The position numbers and the translations under genes were made by a program. A DNA stretch of 64,000 nt from contig NZ_CP012040.1 of the NCBI RefSeq assembly GCF_001050135.1, positions 1,984,001-2,048,000 of the forward strand, given 5' to 3'. Origin of the DNA: Cyclobacterium amurskyense. Lineage in GTDB: Bacteria > Bacteroidota > Bacteroidia > Cytophagales > Cyclobacteriaceae. The notes beneath the pieces were generated by a model, which was given only the letters and a program-made list of their open reading frames with translations, was not told the origin of the DNA and ran no database searches. This document shows positions 50,891 to 59,799 of this stretch, in pieces; position 1 is the stretch's first letter, and each line of letters begins with the position of its first letter.

Positions 50891-53260
50891 TTAATAAATA
50901 AAATATCTTATTTTGCCTGAGAAGCTCCGCCCTGGTTTCTGCAAGCTGAAATTATCATAGAGTTTATTGTCCAGTAAATTTTTGCACTCAGCAATCAGCT
51001 GAAGTCTGCCTTTTTCTCCAGTGGTAAAAGTGAGATTGACATCATGAGAAAGCTGCTGAGGTACATCAAATTTCTCAGCTCCCAAGCTTGGCCAGTAGAG
51101 GTAAAATGCATGCACATAAAGCAGGTTGTATCCGATGTTAAGGTCGTTCCCTTTGCCAAAAGCATCCTGAAGCATCAGACTTGCATCAGCATTCCCAAAG
51201 AGGTATGGCATATTAGGTACCCGATCACGATAGACTATACTTGAAGTCGTTTGACCTTCTTCAAATTCCGTATTGTTTCGAAGGTTTTGATAGGTAATAT
51301 TGGCACCAGCGGAAAGCAGGTTTTTATAGGACCACCGGATTTCTCCTTCCACACCGATATTGGTCACGCTGTAGAGATTGTCCATCACTTGCATCGCTTG
51401 GTTGTTATTTAGTCTGGCACGGATGAAATCTTTTGCGTCACGGTAGAAACCATTGGCAGAAATGTCAACCCGATGATCTCTGTTGAGTTGTTTCCAGATA
51501 CTCAGACCCAAGTTATAGTTGTAACTGGTTTCTGGCTTTAGGTCCAAATTCCCCTGCAGGTTCACCATGTCACCAAAGAGTTCTTCTGGTTCCGGTAGCC
51601 GGTAGCTTTTCTCTAAAGAGGCTTTGGCCTGAATATTTCCTGTGATAAAATAGGAACCAGTAATCCCATATCCCGGGTAGGTGAAATTTTCCCTTTCATT
51701 GCGATAGGCCACATCTCCATAATTCCCTGTGGGATTATAAGACAAGGTAAAATAGTTGGTCTGCTTGTAGATTTTAGTAAAAGCTGAAACGCTGGCTTTC
51801 TCTTCCCAATTCAACTGATAGCTTAAGCCTGTTATATTCTTTTGACTTTTACGAGGTTGCTCGTATTTATCATTATATGGATTAAGTGCATCGCTCCCAA
51901 TTCGATTAAAGCTATTGAATACATTGCTGATGGCAAACGTATGAATCCCAAAGTTGTAATGGGCATTTGCAGTGAGGACAGCGTTATTGTTATTAAACTT
52001 GTAGCGTGTGTACGAGCGTTCTCCTCCTGGCACCTCATATTCTTTGTACTGCTGAAACCAATTGTAGCGACGATTGACCGTATCGATGTTTTGTTCAGAA
52101 CCAAAATTGTAATTGGCATTGACATTGACATCCAGTCCTTTCGTAAAAAGGTCTCTCTTTTGATATTTAAAGGTCGGCATCAGGATTGTTCCCCTGCGGT
52201 GCCACTGCCCAAAGACTGACACCAATCGAGCTCCAGTCTGTACTTCTGAGTAATTTTTCCCAGCAGTTAGACCAATTAATAGTTTGTCTGCATAAGATTT
52301 CCCTTGAACACCAAGTTGTGTAATTACCGTCTCATTGTGATAAGTATCGTGAAATCTACGGACCCGTTGATTTGGGTAATATTTACCTGTCTCTATATCA
52401 GCTACATCTACATTAACCCAATAGTTGTTGTCAGAATAGTTCTGAAAAGCATTCAATTGAAATGTAAAGCCGGATTCTGCAACAAAAGCTGTATTGATGA
52501 CCGACCTATGGGTATTGAAGGAACCATAAGAATAAGATGCATCTACATAATTTTTACGAACGTTTTTTGTAACAATATTCACTGCACCTCCAAGGGCATC
52601 AGCTCCCAAACCAATAGGAACAACACCTTTGTAAACTTCGATGCGCTCTGCAAGATTGATGGGGATATTGTTGAGTTGGAAAGAGGAACCAAAATCATCC
52701 ATTGGAATCCCATCAATAAAAAATTTAACCTGCTTGCCTGAAAATCCATTAAGAGAGAAATTCATCCTTGAGCCAACTCCTCCACTTTCCCTTACCCTAA
52801 CTCCAGAAACCCTGTCTAAAGCATGTCCAAGGTCCAAATTGGTATGGTGAAGCTTCCTTGCGTCTACAACTTCAATATTGAAGGCTCGTTCTCTGATTTC
52901 ACTTAGCTCTGATTTGCCAAGTATTGTAAATTCCTCAAGGTCAGTAGCCTCTTCAGTTAATTGTATATTAAGGTTTTTGTTGTTACTGCTCGCAGAGATA
53001 ATTTCCTCATAAGGTTCATACCCTAAAAATGAAAAAACGAGTGTAAATTCCTTATCTAAAGCTAAGTTCAATTTAAACTTACCTTCCTGATCAGTAATAA
53101 AGCCCTTATTTAAGGGTTGGACGCTTATCAAAACACCAGGAATCGCTTGTCCCTGTTGGTCGGTTACAATACCTGAAACAGTCCTGTTCTGTTGTGAAAA
53201 AACAGAGGGAGATTGCAAAAGGCATAAAAATACTAGTAACAATATTTTGTTATATTGCAT
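50891..53260 (-). CDS. TonB-dependent siderophore receptor, XusA-like
   Basis: A 789-residue outer-membrane receptor: signal peptide to about residue 23 (SVFSQ), CarboxypepD-regulatory domain (about 24-115, RTVSGIVTDQQGQAIPGVLI), TonB plug (about 120-235, HALDRVSGVRVRESGGVGSR, FFIDGIPMDDFGSSFQLNNI, RIEVYKGVVPIGLGADALGG) and a 22-strand barrel ending in FSGKIRYFIY. Paired with the DUF4374 lipoprotein gene 19 bases downstream, it resembles XusA. It would import a ferric siderophore using TonB energy. Upstream are a 12-bp hairpin and Fur-box-like palindromes. Confidence 0.93.
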   Translation of the reverse strand: MQYNKILLLVFLCLLQSPSVFSQQNRTVSGIVTDQQGQAIPGVLISVQPLNKGFITDQEGKFKLNLALDKEFTLVFSFLGYEPYEEIISASSNNKNLNIQLTEEATDLEEFTILGKSELSEIRERAFNIEVVDARKLHHTNLDLGHALDRVSGVRVRESGGVGSRMNFSLNGFSGKQVKFFIDGIPMDDFGSSFQLNNIPINLAERIEVYKGVVPIGLGADALGGAVNIVTKNVRKNYVDASYSYGSFNTHRSVINTAFVAESGFTFQLNAFQNYSDNNYWVNVDVADIETGKYYPNQRVRRFHDTYHNETVITQLGVQGKSYADKLLIGLTAGKNYSEVQTGARLVSVFGQWHRRGTILMPTFKYQKRDLFTKGLDVNVNANYNFGSEQNIDTVNRRYNWFQQYKEYEVPGGERSYTRYKFNNNNAVLTANAHYNFGIHTFAISNVFNSFNRIGSDALNPYNDKYEQPRKSQKNITGLSYQLNWEEKASVSAFTKIYKQTNYFTLSYNPTGNYGDVAYRNERENFTYPGYGITGSYFITGNIQAKASLEKSYRLPEPEELFGDMVNLQGNLDLKPETSYNYNLGLSIWKQLNRDHRVDISANGFYRDAKDFIRARLNNNQAMQVMDNLYSVTNIGVEGEIRWSYKNLLSAGANITYQNLRNNTEFEEGQTTSSIVYRDRVPNMPYLFGNADASLMLQDAFGKGNDLNIGYNLLYVHAFYLYWPSLGAEKFDVPQQLSHDVNLTFTTGEKGRLQLIAECKNLLDNKLYDNFSLQKPGRSFSGKIRYFIY

Positions 53261-53296
53261 TGCTTTTTAATTGGAGAATTAGGAAGTAGATTACCT

Positions 53297-53330
53297 GAAG
53301 CCTTACAGTTGCCGCTGTAAGGCTTCTTTT
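53297..53330. repeat. 12-bp perfect hairpin in the XusA-like leader
   Basis: GAAGCCTTACAG (53297-53308) and CTGTAAGGCTTC (53315-53326) with a 6-base loop, followed on the plus strand by TTTT. It lies 37 bases before the receptor ATG, in the probable 5' leader of the minus-strand transcript. On the plus strand it has terminator form but no plus-strand gene lies upstream. Confidence 0.65.
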
Positions 53331-53344
53331 CTATTACTATTATT

Positions 53345-53376
53345 ATTTAGATTAATTTTAAATTAAAACAAATCTA
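53345..53376. promoter_or_regulatory. Fur-box-like palindromes upstream of the XusA-like gene
   Basis: ATTTAGATTAATTTTAAAT (53345-53363) has 7-base arms matching at six of seven positions. A second, overlapping one has arms TTAAATT and AATCTAA (ending about 53376). A related 19-mer lies before the other receptor gene (57424-57442). Fur boxes in this phylum are AT-rich palindromes of this type; assignment to Fur is inference. Confidence 0.5.
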
Positions 53377-53485
53377 AGGCTTGGCAATTAAGTAGCCAAA
53401 CGATTTAGTAATTAATTTTTATTTTTTTTCCTTGCCTACACACAAGTTATTTATTGAATGATATCCATTTAAGAAACCGTTAATA

Positions 53486-53703
53486 TTAACCCGAAATAGA
53501 CAATAGACATTCTATTACGTGCTGAAATCGCTTCAAAATCAGCCACTTCGTTGCTGTTTTCAATTTCACCATAGCGGTGCTATGCTAAAATCTCCAAACA
53601 GCCTGATTTTCTTGCGATTGCAACACTTCCCGTAAACACGGGACAGGCTTCACCCCTGACTATTGTCAGGATTGAGAAATCCTATTACATAATCTGGGTT
53701 TAA
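53486..53703 (+). repeat. ~218-bp structured intergenic repeat, copy E (intact reference copy)
   Basis: Runs from TTAACCCGAAATAGACAATA to AATCTGGGTTTAA. The two ends are imperfect inverted repeats of about 20 bases. Internal mini-hairpins are CATAGC-GGT-GCTATG, CCCGT-AAAC-ACGGG and CCCTGAC-TATT-GTCAGG. The IS elements of this window sit at the point corresponding to CCTGAT/TTTC in the middle. No ORF spans it. The form, short with terminal inverted repeats and TTAA at both edges, resembles a MITE or a large extragenic palindrome; the family is unnamed to me. Confidence 0.9.
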
Positions 53704-53834
53704 TCCAGTCACAAAATAAAAAAACTAGCTTCCCTGAGGCATTGCCTAGCGAATTAGAAGCATATAGAATTGAGATATTCAGAAAAACCATGAATTAATA
53801 CCCGCATATAATTACGCATTGATAAGGAATTTGC

Positions 53835-54992
53835 TTATTTCTCTTCTTGTTCGGGCAAGGAAGTGTGGCCACTATTTTCTCTTTTTGCTTTCTTTTTTCT
53901 TCCCCACCATATTAAGGTGCCGGTGATCGGTAAAGATCCAATTATTGCGCTTAATAAAAAAGCAAAAATTTTGCCTGGCAAACCAGCAATGGCACCTACA
54001 TGTAGGTCATAATTGATTCGCATAACCTTATCACCAATGGAGGCTTCTTCAAACCGATTGTAAATATGCTCTACAGGAAGTTCTTCCAAAGTGTTTTGGT
54101 CAAAATACCGGTAATCCATTTTCCAATAGGTCGAAGCATCAGGATTAGCATTAGCAGCAATGGCCGCGTTTTCAAACTCAGGAGGATGTACTTCTATCCA
54201 TTCTGCATTTGGGTACATGCTTCTCATTTTCATCCATACAGCGTCCAATGCAGGAATCGAGTCTTGGTAAACGGCTATGGAATCTGAAAGTGGTGTATAA
54301 TATTCCACATAATCTTCCCCTCCAGAGCTTACAAAAAATACCGCATCCCGAAACCAAACAAAGCCCCATACCAAACCAGTAATAGCAAAAATACTTGCAA
54401 AACCCATTACATAAAAGCCCATAACCTGATGCAGATCGTAATTCTTCCTCCTCCAACGTGCATTCCATTTGATTGTAATGCTGCTTTTGAGGTTTTTCTT
54501 TTTCCTTGGCCACCAGAGTATCAAGCCTGAAATAACCATAAACAAAAATACAAGTGTAAAGGAAGCCACAACAGGTTGTCCAATGGCAGGGGGCAGCCAC
54601 AAGTAAAAGTGGCCATCCAGCACTATTCTAAAAAAGTCAGCGTAAACATCTTTTACTTTTAAAACTTCTCCCGTATAAGGATTGACGTATACGAAATAAT
54701 AATAATGCTCTTCGAAACTATAGTAGATTGCCTGAGCAGCCCTATCTGGGCTAGGGTATAAGACCGCGTGCAAATGTTTATCTGCCAAAGCGGCATCAGC
54801 TTTTTCCCAAATAGAGCTAGGTGGTAAGATTGGGGAATTCTCTGCTGTAACAAATCTATAAGGCTGCAAAATATCCTGTATATCTAATTGAAAAGCATAT
54901 ATACAACCTGTCACTGCCACAATAAACACCACAAGCCCAGAGGAAAGTCCTAGCCAGAGATGAAGTTTTCCCAGTATTTTTTTAAGCTTCAT
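53835..54992 (-). CDS. PepSY-associated TM helix protein (siderophore-receptor partner)
   Basis: A 385-residue inner-membrane protein with four predicted helices (about 12-34, 142-163, 196-217, 335-360) and a periplasmic PepSY-containing loop. The family signature is KKILGKLHLWLGLSSGLVVF at the start, FMVISGLILWWPRKKKNLKS in the middle and LPITGTLIWWGRKKKAKREN near the end, similar to PiuB-type proteins. Its start overlaps the receptor stop by one base (TAATG), so they are coupled. It may help release iron or pass electrons at the inner membrane; not established. Confidence 0.9.
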   Translation of the reverse strand: MKLKKILGKLHLWLGLSSGLVVFIVAVTGCIYAFQLDIQDILQPYRFVTAENSPILPPSSIWEKADAALADKHLHAVLYPSPDRAAQAIYYSFEEHYYYFVYVNPYTGEVLKVKDVYADFFRIVLDGHFYLWLPPAIGQPVVASFTLVFLFMVISGLILWWPRKKKNLKSSITIKWNARWRRKNYDLHQVMGFYVMGFASIFAITGLVWGFVWFRDAVFFVSSGGEDYVEYYTPLSDSIAVYQDSIPALDAVWMKMRSMYPNAEWIEVHPPEFENAAIAANANPDASTYWKMDYRYFDQNTLEELPVEHIYNRFEEASIGDKVMRINYDLHVGAIAGLPGKIFAFLLSAIIGSLPITGTLIWWGRKKKAKRENSGHTSLPEQEEK

Positions 54993-57373
54993 TAAAACCT
55001 ATAGTTTAAACTTAGGGAAACATTTCTTGGATTTTGGGCTGTCACAGTAGACCATCCTGAGTAATATTTTTGATCAGTGAAGTTGTTTACCTTTAATGCC
55101 AAAAAGTACTGGGAGCCAGTATAATTTATCGAGGCATTGAATACCTGATAAGCCGGCAATGCAAAACTGCCAATATTCGCCCTATTGATAGTCAGGTACT
55201 CACTGGCTGCATTGCCTCCAAGTCCAAATCCAAAACCTTTGAGCTCACCGGTTAAAAAGGAATAACTGGCCCAAAAGTTAATAAGTTGTTCAGGTCCTGC
55301 TTCCTCAGGCCTAAGACCTAAATAGCCATTTTCCTCGTAATCTTTAGTTACCTCTGATTTGTTTTTACTGTATCCAGCCACAAGGTTAAGGCCTTCTATG
55401 GGATTAGCTATTATACTGATTTCGATGCCCTGACTTTTAACCTCCCCACCTTGTATGCTATTGTTAACATTCGTTGGGTCAGTCATCACCCTGTTCCTAA
55501 CATTGATATTATAAACGCTGGCGGTGGCAGCTACCTTGTTTTCATACAGATTTGCCTTCACACCCAACTCAACCTGATTGGCATTTTCTGGAGAAAATGT
55601 TTTGAGCCTTTGGTTACTCCCATCAGCATCAGCAACTGATCTAGGTGCCACATTCACAAAACCATTCATATAGTTACCAAAAACCGACACTTTATCTTGT
55701 ATAGGTTGGAACACAAATCCAAATTTGGGAGAGAGTGCAGTTTGTGATTTGGCTCCATCTGCAGACCAGTTTCCTGTCTCACTTTTAAAATTATCAACCC
55801 TTAGACTAGCCATAACAGAAAGTTCAGGCAAGACTTCCGCTACATCAGAAACGTAAGCACTCATAACACGAGTATCGCCGGTAGTATTCCCTTCAAAAGA
55901 GTTTTTTAACAAATCATCCACACCCGCTTGGGTCAAAATCCCTGTATCTTTTCCGTCGGAAAGCGTAACTGTTCCATTACCTACCCAACCAGTACTCCCA
56001 TTGATTAAAGAAGAATGATAATAATCTAAACCAAAAACCAGTTTATTATGAATATTAGCAAGGTCAAAATTGCCAATGAAGTTTTGTTGAATATCTGTTG
56101 TTAGGCTTTGTCCATTTCTATCGGAGATATATCTGGTAAAACTATCTCCATCACTCGCATCAAACAAATAGTGGTAATAACCATCTGATCGAGTGGAACT
56201 TCGAGAAACCACAGTTTGAGAAGTCCATTTTTGTGTGATTTGATAAAGGGCTTGCGCTTGTAATCCATAGGAGGAATTTTTCATTCCCAATTCATGGCCA
56301 GTAAATGAACGCTCATAATTTTTTTCAAACAAATCTATTCCTGAAAAGGATAAAGGGTTGGATCTGTTAAAAAAAATCATCGGAGCATTTACAGCATTGC
56401 TATTCAAAAACTCTGTATTGATCAAAAATGAAAGTCTTTCGCTGGCTTTAAACTTAAAGGATGGTGCAATAAAAAATGATTCTCTACCGCCAGCATCTTG
56501 AAAAGTGTTTCTGTTTTGGTAAGCCATATTAATCCTGACAGAAGAAACTTCATTTGATGGGGTATTTAAATCAGCCGTCAATCTATTCAAACCAAAACTT
56601 CCTGTAATTAGGCCAAGTTCACCATCAAATGTGTTCCCGGGACGCTTGGTGGTAATATTAATTAAACCGCCATATGAGATCACGGAACTTCCAAATAGCG
56701 TGCCGGAAGGCCCTTTTATAACATCTATCCTTTCTACATTGGCCGGGTCCAAGCCTCCATTGTTCAGGCTAGGCATTCCATTGACCATAGTAGGTTGAAC
56801 CGAAAATCCACGCATGGAATAAAATTCTGCTCCATCACCACCTCTTCCGGTAGATTCCCAAAGCCGTGCTACTCCAGTAGCATTTTTGAGAGCCTCATTC
56901 ATATTGGATACCACTTGTTCTTTAAGCAAACGAGAAGGAATAGAATTATATACCTGAGGGTTTTGTAGATCAGTCAAGGGTAATTTAGAAACCGTAAATA
57001 CACTGTCAGCATAAAATCGATTCATACCGATATCTGTAACAATTACCTCCGACAGATCTGAAGCCGATTCTTCCAGGCTGAATAGGATAGGCAGTCTATC
57101 GCCCGGTGAAAGCTGTATATTCTTTTCTTGCCTTTTGGCTCCAATAAAGGAGGCAAAAACTGTATATTCTCCCGGATCAATGTTTTTTATTTCAAAACCT
57201 CCGTTCCTTGCAGTAGTTACTCCTTTTGCCAAGCCAAGAATTCCAACATTCACATATTCTAAAGCCTGGCCATCTGAAGTGGTTACTACACCGTAAATAC
57301 TTGCTTTTTGGGCGAAGATTGAAGTTAACCCAAAGAAGATTAATGCTATAGTTTGTAGAATGCTATGTTTCAT
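54992..57373 (-). CDS. TonB-dependent siderophore receptor
   Basis: About 793 residues: signal peptide to about residue 21 (SIFAQK), CarboxypepD-regulatory domain (SIYGVVTTSDGQALEYVNVG), plug with LKNATGVARLWESTGRGGDG, FYSMRGFSVQP and ERIDVIKGPSGTLFGSSVIS, and a barrel ending in NPRNVSLSLNYRF. The plug motifs match the FoxA/FhuA-type siderophore receptors (TIGR01783-like). I use ATG 57373 (MKHSILQ); the frame extends to a TTG at 57418. Its stop overlaps the PepSY gene start. A Fur-box-like palindrome lies 51-69 bases upstream. Confidence 0.92.
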   Translation of the reverse strand: MKHSILQTIALIFFGLTSIFAQKASIYGVVTTSDGQALEYVNVGILGLAKGVTTARNGGFEIKNIDPGEYTVFASFIGAKRQEKNIQLSPGDRLPILFSLEESASDLSEVIVTDIGMNRFYADSVFTVSKLPLTDLQNPQVYNSIPSRLLKEQVVSNMNEALKNATGVARLWESTGRGGDGAEFYSMRGFSVQPTMVNGMPSLNNGGLDPANVERIDVIKGPSGTLFGSSVISYGGLINITTKRPGNTFDGELGLITGSFGLNRLTADLNTPSNEVSSVRINMAYQNRNTFQDAGGRESFFIAPSFKFKASERLSFLINTEFLNSNAVNAPMIFFNRSNPLSFSGIDLFEKNYERSFTGHELGMKNSSYGLQAQALYQITQKWTSQTVVSRSSTRSDGYYHYLFDASDGDSFTRYISDRNGQSLTTDIQQNFIGNFDLANIHNKLVFGLDYYHSSLINGSTGWVGNGTVTLSDGKDTGILTQAGVDDLLKNSFEGNTTGDTRVMSAYVSDVAEVLPELSVMASLRVDNFKSETGNWSADGAKSQTALSPKFGFVFQPIQDKVSVFGNYMNGFVNVAPRSVADADGSNQRLKTFSPENANQVELGVKANLYENKVAATASVYNINVRNRVMTDPTNVNNSIQGGEVKSQGIEISIIANPIEGLNLVAGYSKNKSEVTKDYEENGYLGLRPEEAGPEQLINFWASYSFLTGELKGFGFGLGGNAASEYLTINRANIGSFALPAYQVFNASINYTGSQYFLALKVNNFTDQKYYSGWSTVTAQNPRNVSLSLNYRF

Positions 57374-57960
57374 AGAGTAATTTTTTTCAAAATTACTGAC
57401 TGAAGCAATTGCAAACAAGATTAGTTTGGAATTAATCTAAATAAAACTCAATTGTTTTTTAAAAATGGGATGAACGGTAAATATAGGTACTTTATTAGGC
57501 AGAAAAATATTCTTTACGTTTTATCTTGGTAAAAAATACAATGAACTACTGGGGAAATAAATAAGAGCAAACAAGTAAGCCATTTAGGGTCTTCGCATTA
57601 GGGCGTTTAAAATTCTTTGAAATCGCTTTTTTATGAAAAATATTTAACAGAGCGTAAAGCTAACTGAATTGCTTGATTTTGGGCAATTTTCCCTTGCAAG
57701 GCTAAAGATATCAAGCTTTTAGGGATAAATCCCCCATTTTTACAAGCTTAGGTTGGGTTAAAATGCATTTTTTCCAGAGGTAATGACATTTATCAAGCAA
57801 TGACCTCAGTGGTATAGCAATTTTTGCTTTTCAAAACTAAATATATGCTTTGTTAATTTATATAGTCATTTAATTGGTTTTTTATTAGTAAATGAAATAA
57901 TACCACAGTACATTTCGAAAACAAAGTAACAAATCAAACCTTTCAGTATCAATCTTTGTC
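57374..57960. other. Divergent intergenic region upstream of the siderophore receptor
   Basis: 587 AT-rich bases. The left end holds the Fur-like palindrome at 57424-57442. The rest has no credible ORF, repeat copy or strong hairpin. Confidence 0.5.
57424..57442. promoter_or_regulatory. Fur-box-like palindrome upstream of the second receptor
   Basis: GTTTGGAATTAATCTAAAT; reading the other strand ATTTAGATTAATTCCAAAC, which shares its first 13 bases with the box at 53345-53363. Arms match at five of seven positions. It sits 51-69 bases before the receptor ATG, a usual place for an iron repressor. Confidence 0.45.
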
Positions 57961-58758
57961 ATGAATAATCCAAAAAAATATTTGTTCAACAGCCTCGCAA
58001 TTGCCTTGCTAATTACAGCGGTTTCTTGCGTGACTTCTGATCATGAGGATATGGCACCAACTGCTAAAAGCATCCCTTCTGAAGAAATTTCAGGAATGAT
58101 GGGGCTTATGGAAGAAGTCGATTTAATGGTAATGTCCGCCATGCAACAAAACTTGAGTCAGCAGAGGTTGGTACCTTTGTTAGATGAGTTAAGTTGTCCT
58201 GGAACAATTATTACAAGGGACGACAAAAAGGGAGAAATTAAAATTGACTTTGGCAATGGTTGTGTAAGCAACCGAGGAATGGAAAAACAAGGGAACTTGA
58301 CAATTTATTACTCAGGAGGATTTCTAAGCAAAGGAAGCCAACTGACAATTGATTTCGAAAACTTCTCTTTGAATGGTCACCAAATGCAAGGCCAAAGAAA
58401 ATTAGAAAACTTAGGCTATGACCCGATTAAAAAGTCCCTTAGGTTTTCTTCTGTCATGACCGATTTCAAATTGGTTAATTTAGAAGGACAGGCATTTAAT
58501 TTAAATCAGAATTATATCAGGGATCTGGAGATTTCAACAGATTCAGACGGATTCAGAATTTACCTCCAAGGTAGTGGATCATTGTCAACTGAAAATTATA
58601 TCACCGCTAAATTCGAAATCGTACGTCCTTTAAAATACATGCAAGAATGTATTGAGTCAGGAATTGCGGATCCAATCGAAGGAAGTCTTGAAATTAGTAG
58701 TGGTACAGAATACAGTACAATATTGAACTTCGAATCCGAGGGATGTAGCTCAATATAA
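57961..58758 (+). CDS. Unknown lipoprotein
   Basis: A 265-residue predicted lipoprotein: hydrophobic signal (about 8-22) and lipobox AVSC with Cys23, followed by an acidic stretch VTSDHEDMAPTAK. The body looks beta-rich (GNLTIYYSGGFLSKGSQLTI, NYIRDLEISTDSDGFRIYLQ) and contains three conserved-looking cysteines (CPGTI, GNGCVSN, ECIESG plus a terminal EGCSS), possibly two disulfides. I do not recognise a family. It stands alone with its own terminator at 58837-58888. Confidence 0.75.
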   Translation: MNNPKKYLFNSLAIALLITAVSCVTSDHEDMAPTAKSIPSEEISGMMGLMEEVDLMVMSAMQQNLSQQRLVPLLDELSCPGTIITRDDKKGEIKIDFGNGCVSNRGMEKQGNLTIYYSGGFLSKGSQLTIDFENFSLNGHQMQGQRKLENLGYDPIKKSLRFSSVMTDFKLVNLEGQAFNLNQNYIRDLEISTDSDGFRIYLQGSGSLSTENYITAKFEIVRPLKYMQECIESGIADPIEGSLEISSGTEYSTILNFESEGCSSI

Positions 58759-58836
58759 GCATTAGACTTTTTATTATTTATTTTGTTGTGAGGAAGATTG
58801 ATTGTAGATAGTTGGTTATTTTTTAATGTAGGGTTT

Positions 58837-58888
58837 GCCCGGAGTCTCAAAAACTTGGTAGTAACTGAGACTCCGGCATTTTTTCCTT
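58837..58888 (+). terminator. Intrinsic terminator after the unknown lipoprotein
   Basis: Arms CCGGAGTCTCA (58839-58849) and TGAGACTCCGG (58866-58876), 11 perfect pairs, with a 16-base loop and a T-run from about 58880. It lies between the converging lipoprotein and MscS genes. Confidence 0.85.
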
Positions 58889-59750
58889 ATTTTTTTTCTA
58901 CATTTTTTAATTCAATATTACCTTCGGGAAAGAAATGATGCACATCTCGTTGAGGAAACGGTACTTCAATATTATTTTCTTCCAAAGACTCTTTAATGTT
59001 TTCCATATTGTCCCAAAAAACCGGCCATAGGTCTCCAGCATCTGACCAGCATCTCACGGATAAATCTAAAGAATTGTCACCAAAATTAGTAAAGTAAACC
59101 GCAGGAGCAGGGTCCGCATGAATTCTTTCATCCTTCTTTAAGGTGTCAAGAATTATTTTTCTCGTTAACTTCAAATCTGTTCCATAAGCTACTCCAACAG
59201 CCATTTCTACTCTTCTTGTAGGCTTTTCGGAATAATTTGTAATGTTATTATTCGCTAGGTTTCCATTAGGAACTGTAACTACTTTATTGTCAAATTGCCT
59301 GATGGTAGTATAGAGAATATCAATTTTTTCTACAGAGCCAAGTGTGCCTTGTGCCTCTACCGTATCGCCTATTTTAAAAGGTTTGAACAATAAAATTAAA
59401 ACTCCTCCGGCAAAATTAGCCAAGGAACCCTGAAGTGCTAAACCTACAGCCAAACCTGCGGCACCAAGAATTGCAACAAATGCTGTGACCTCTACTCCCA
59501 AGGTTGCAAGCACGGCAAGTATTAATAACACATGAAGTAGACCACTTAAAAAGCTTTTCAAAAAGCTAGTCAGAGACTCATCTAAATCAGACTTCTTAAA
59601 AATTTTATTGACTGCCTTCATCACCAAACCTATAACCCATTTACCAATAAAGTAAACGACAACGGCTTTCAAAATACTAATTAATGCAACCCACACTAAA
59701 GGGCTTGCATTTTCAATTATACCGCTCAGAGTATTGTTATCAAATTCCAT
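58887..59750 (-). CDS. Small-conductance mechanosensitive channel (MscS family)
   Basis: A 287-residue channel of MscS size with three N-terminal helices (about 18-38, 60-85, 90-115). Pore-lining helix and beta domain: LGAAGLAVGLALQGSLANFA, GGVLILLFKPFKIGDTVEAQ, VEKIDILYTTIRQFDNKVVT and VPNGNLANNNITNYSEKPTR. The C-terminal cytoplasmic part ends with NIEVPFPQRDVHHF, characteristic of this group. Opens on membrane tension to release solutes. It converges on the lipoprotein gene and follows the polyketide cluster at a 49-base gap, probably separately transcribed. Confidence 0.95.
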   Translation of the reverse strand: MEFDNNTLSGIIENASPLVWVALISILKAVVVYFIGKWVIGLVMKAVNKIFKKSDLDESLTSFLKSFLSGLLHVLLILAVLATLGVEVTAFVAILGAAGLAVGLALQGSLANFAGGVLILLFKPFKIGDTVEAQGTLGSVEKIDILYTTIRQFDNKVVTVPNGNLANNNITNYSEKPTRRVEMAVGVAYGTDLKLTRKIILDTLKKDERIHADPAPAVYFTNFGDNSLDLSVRCWSDAGDLWPVFWDNMENIKESLEENNIEVPFPQRDVHHFFPEGNIELKNVEKK

Positions 59751-59799
59751 AATCTAAAATGATTTTTAATGATTTAGTAAAAATTTCAAAATATAATTA

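Larger units (their letters stand above)
53261..53834. other. Intergenic region between the two receptor operons
   Basis: 574 bases: XusA-gene leader with hairpin and Fur-like boxes (53297-53376), then the intact structured repeat (53486-53703), then about 130 AT-rich bases before the PepSY stop with no clear terminator. No ORF. Confidence 0.6.
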
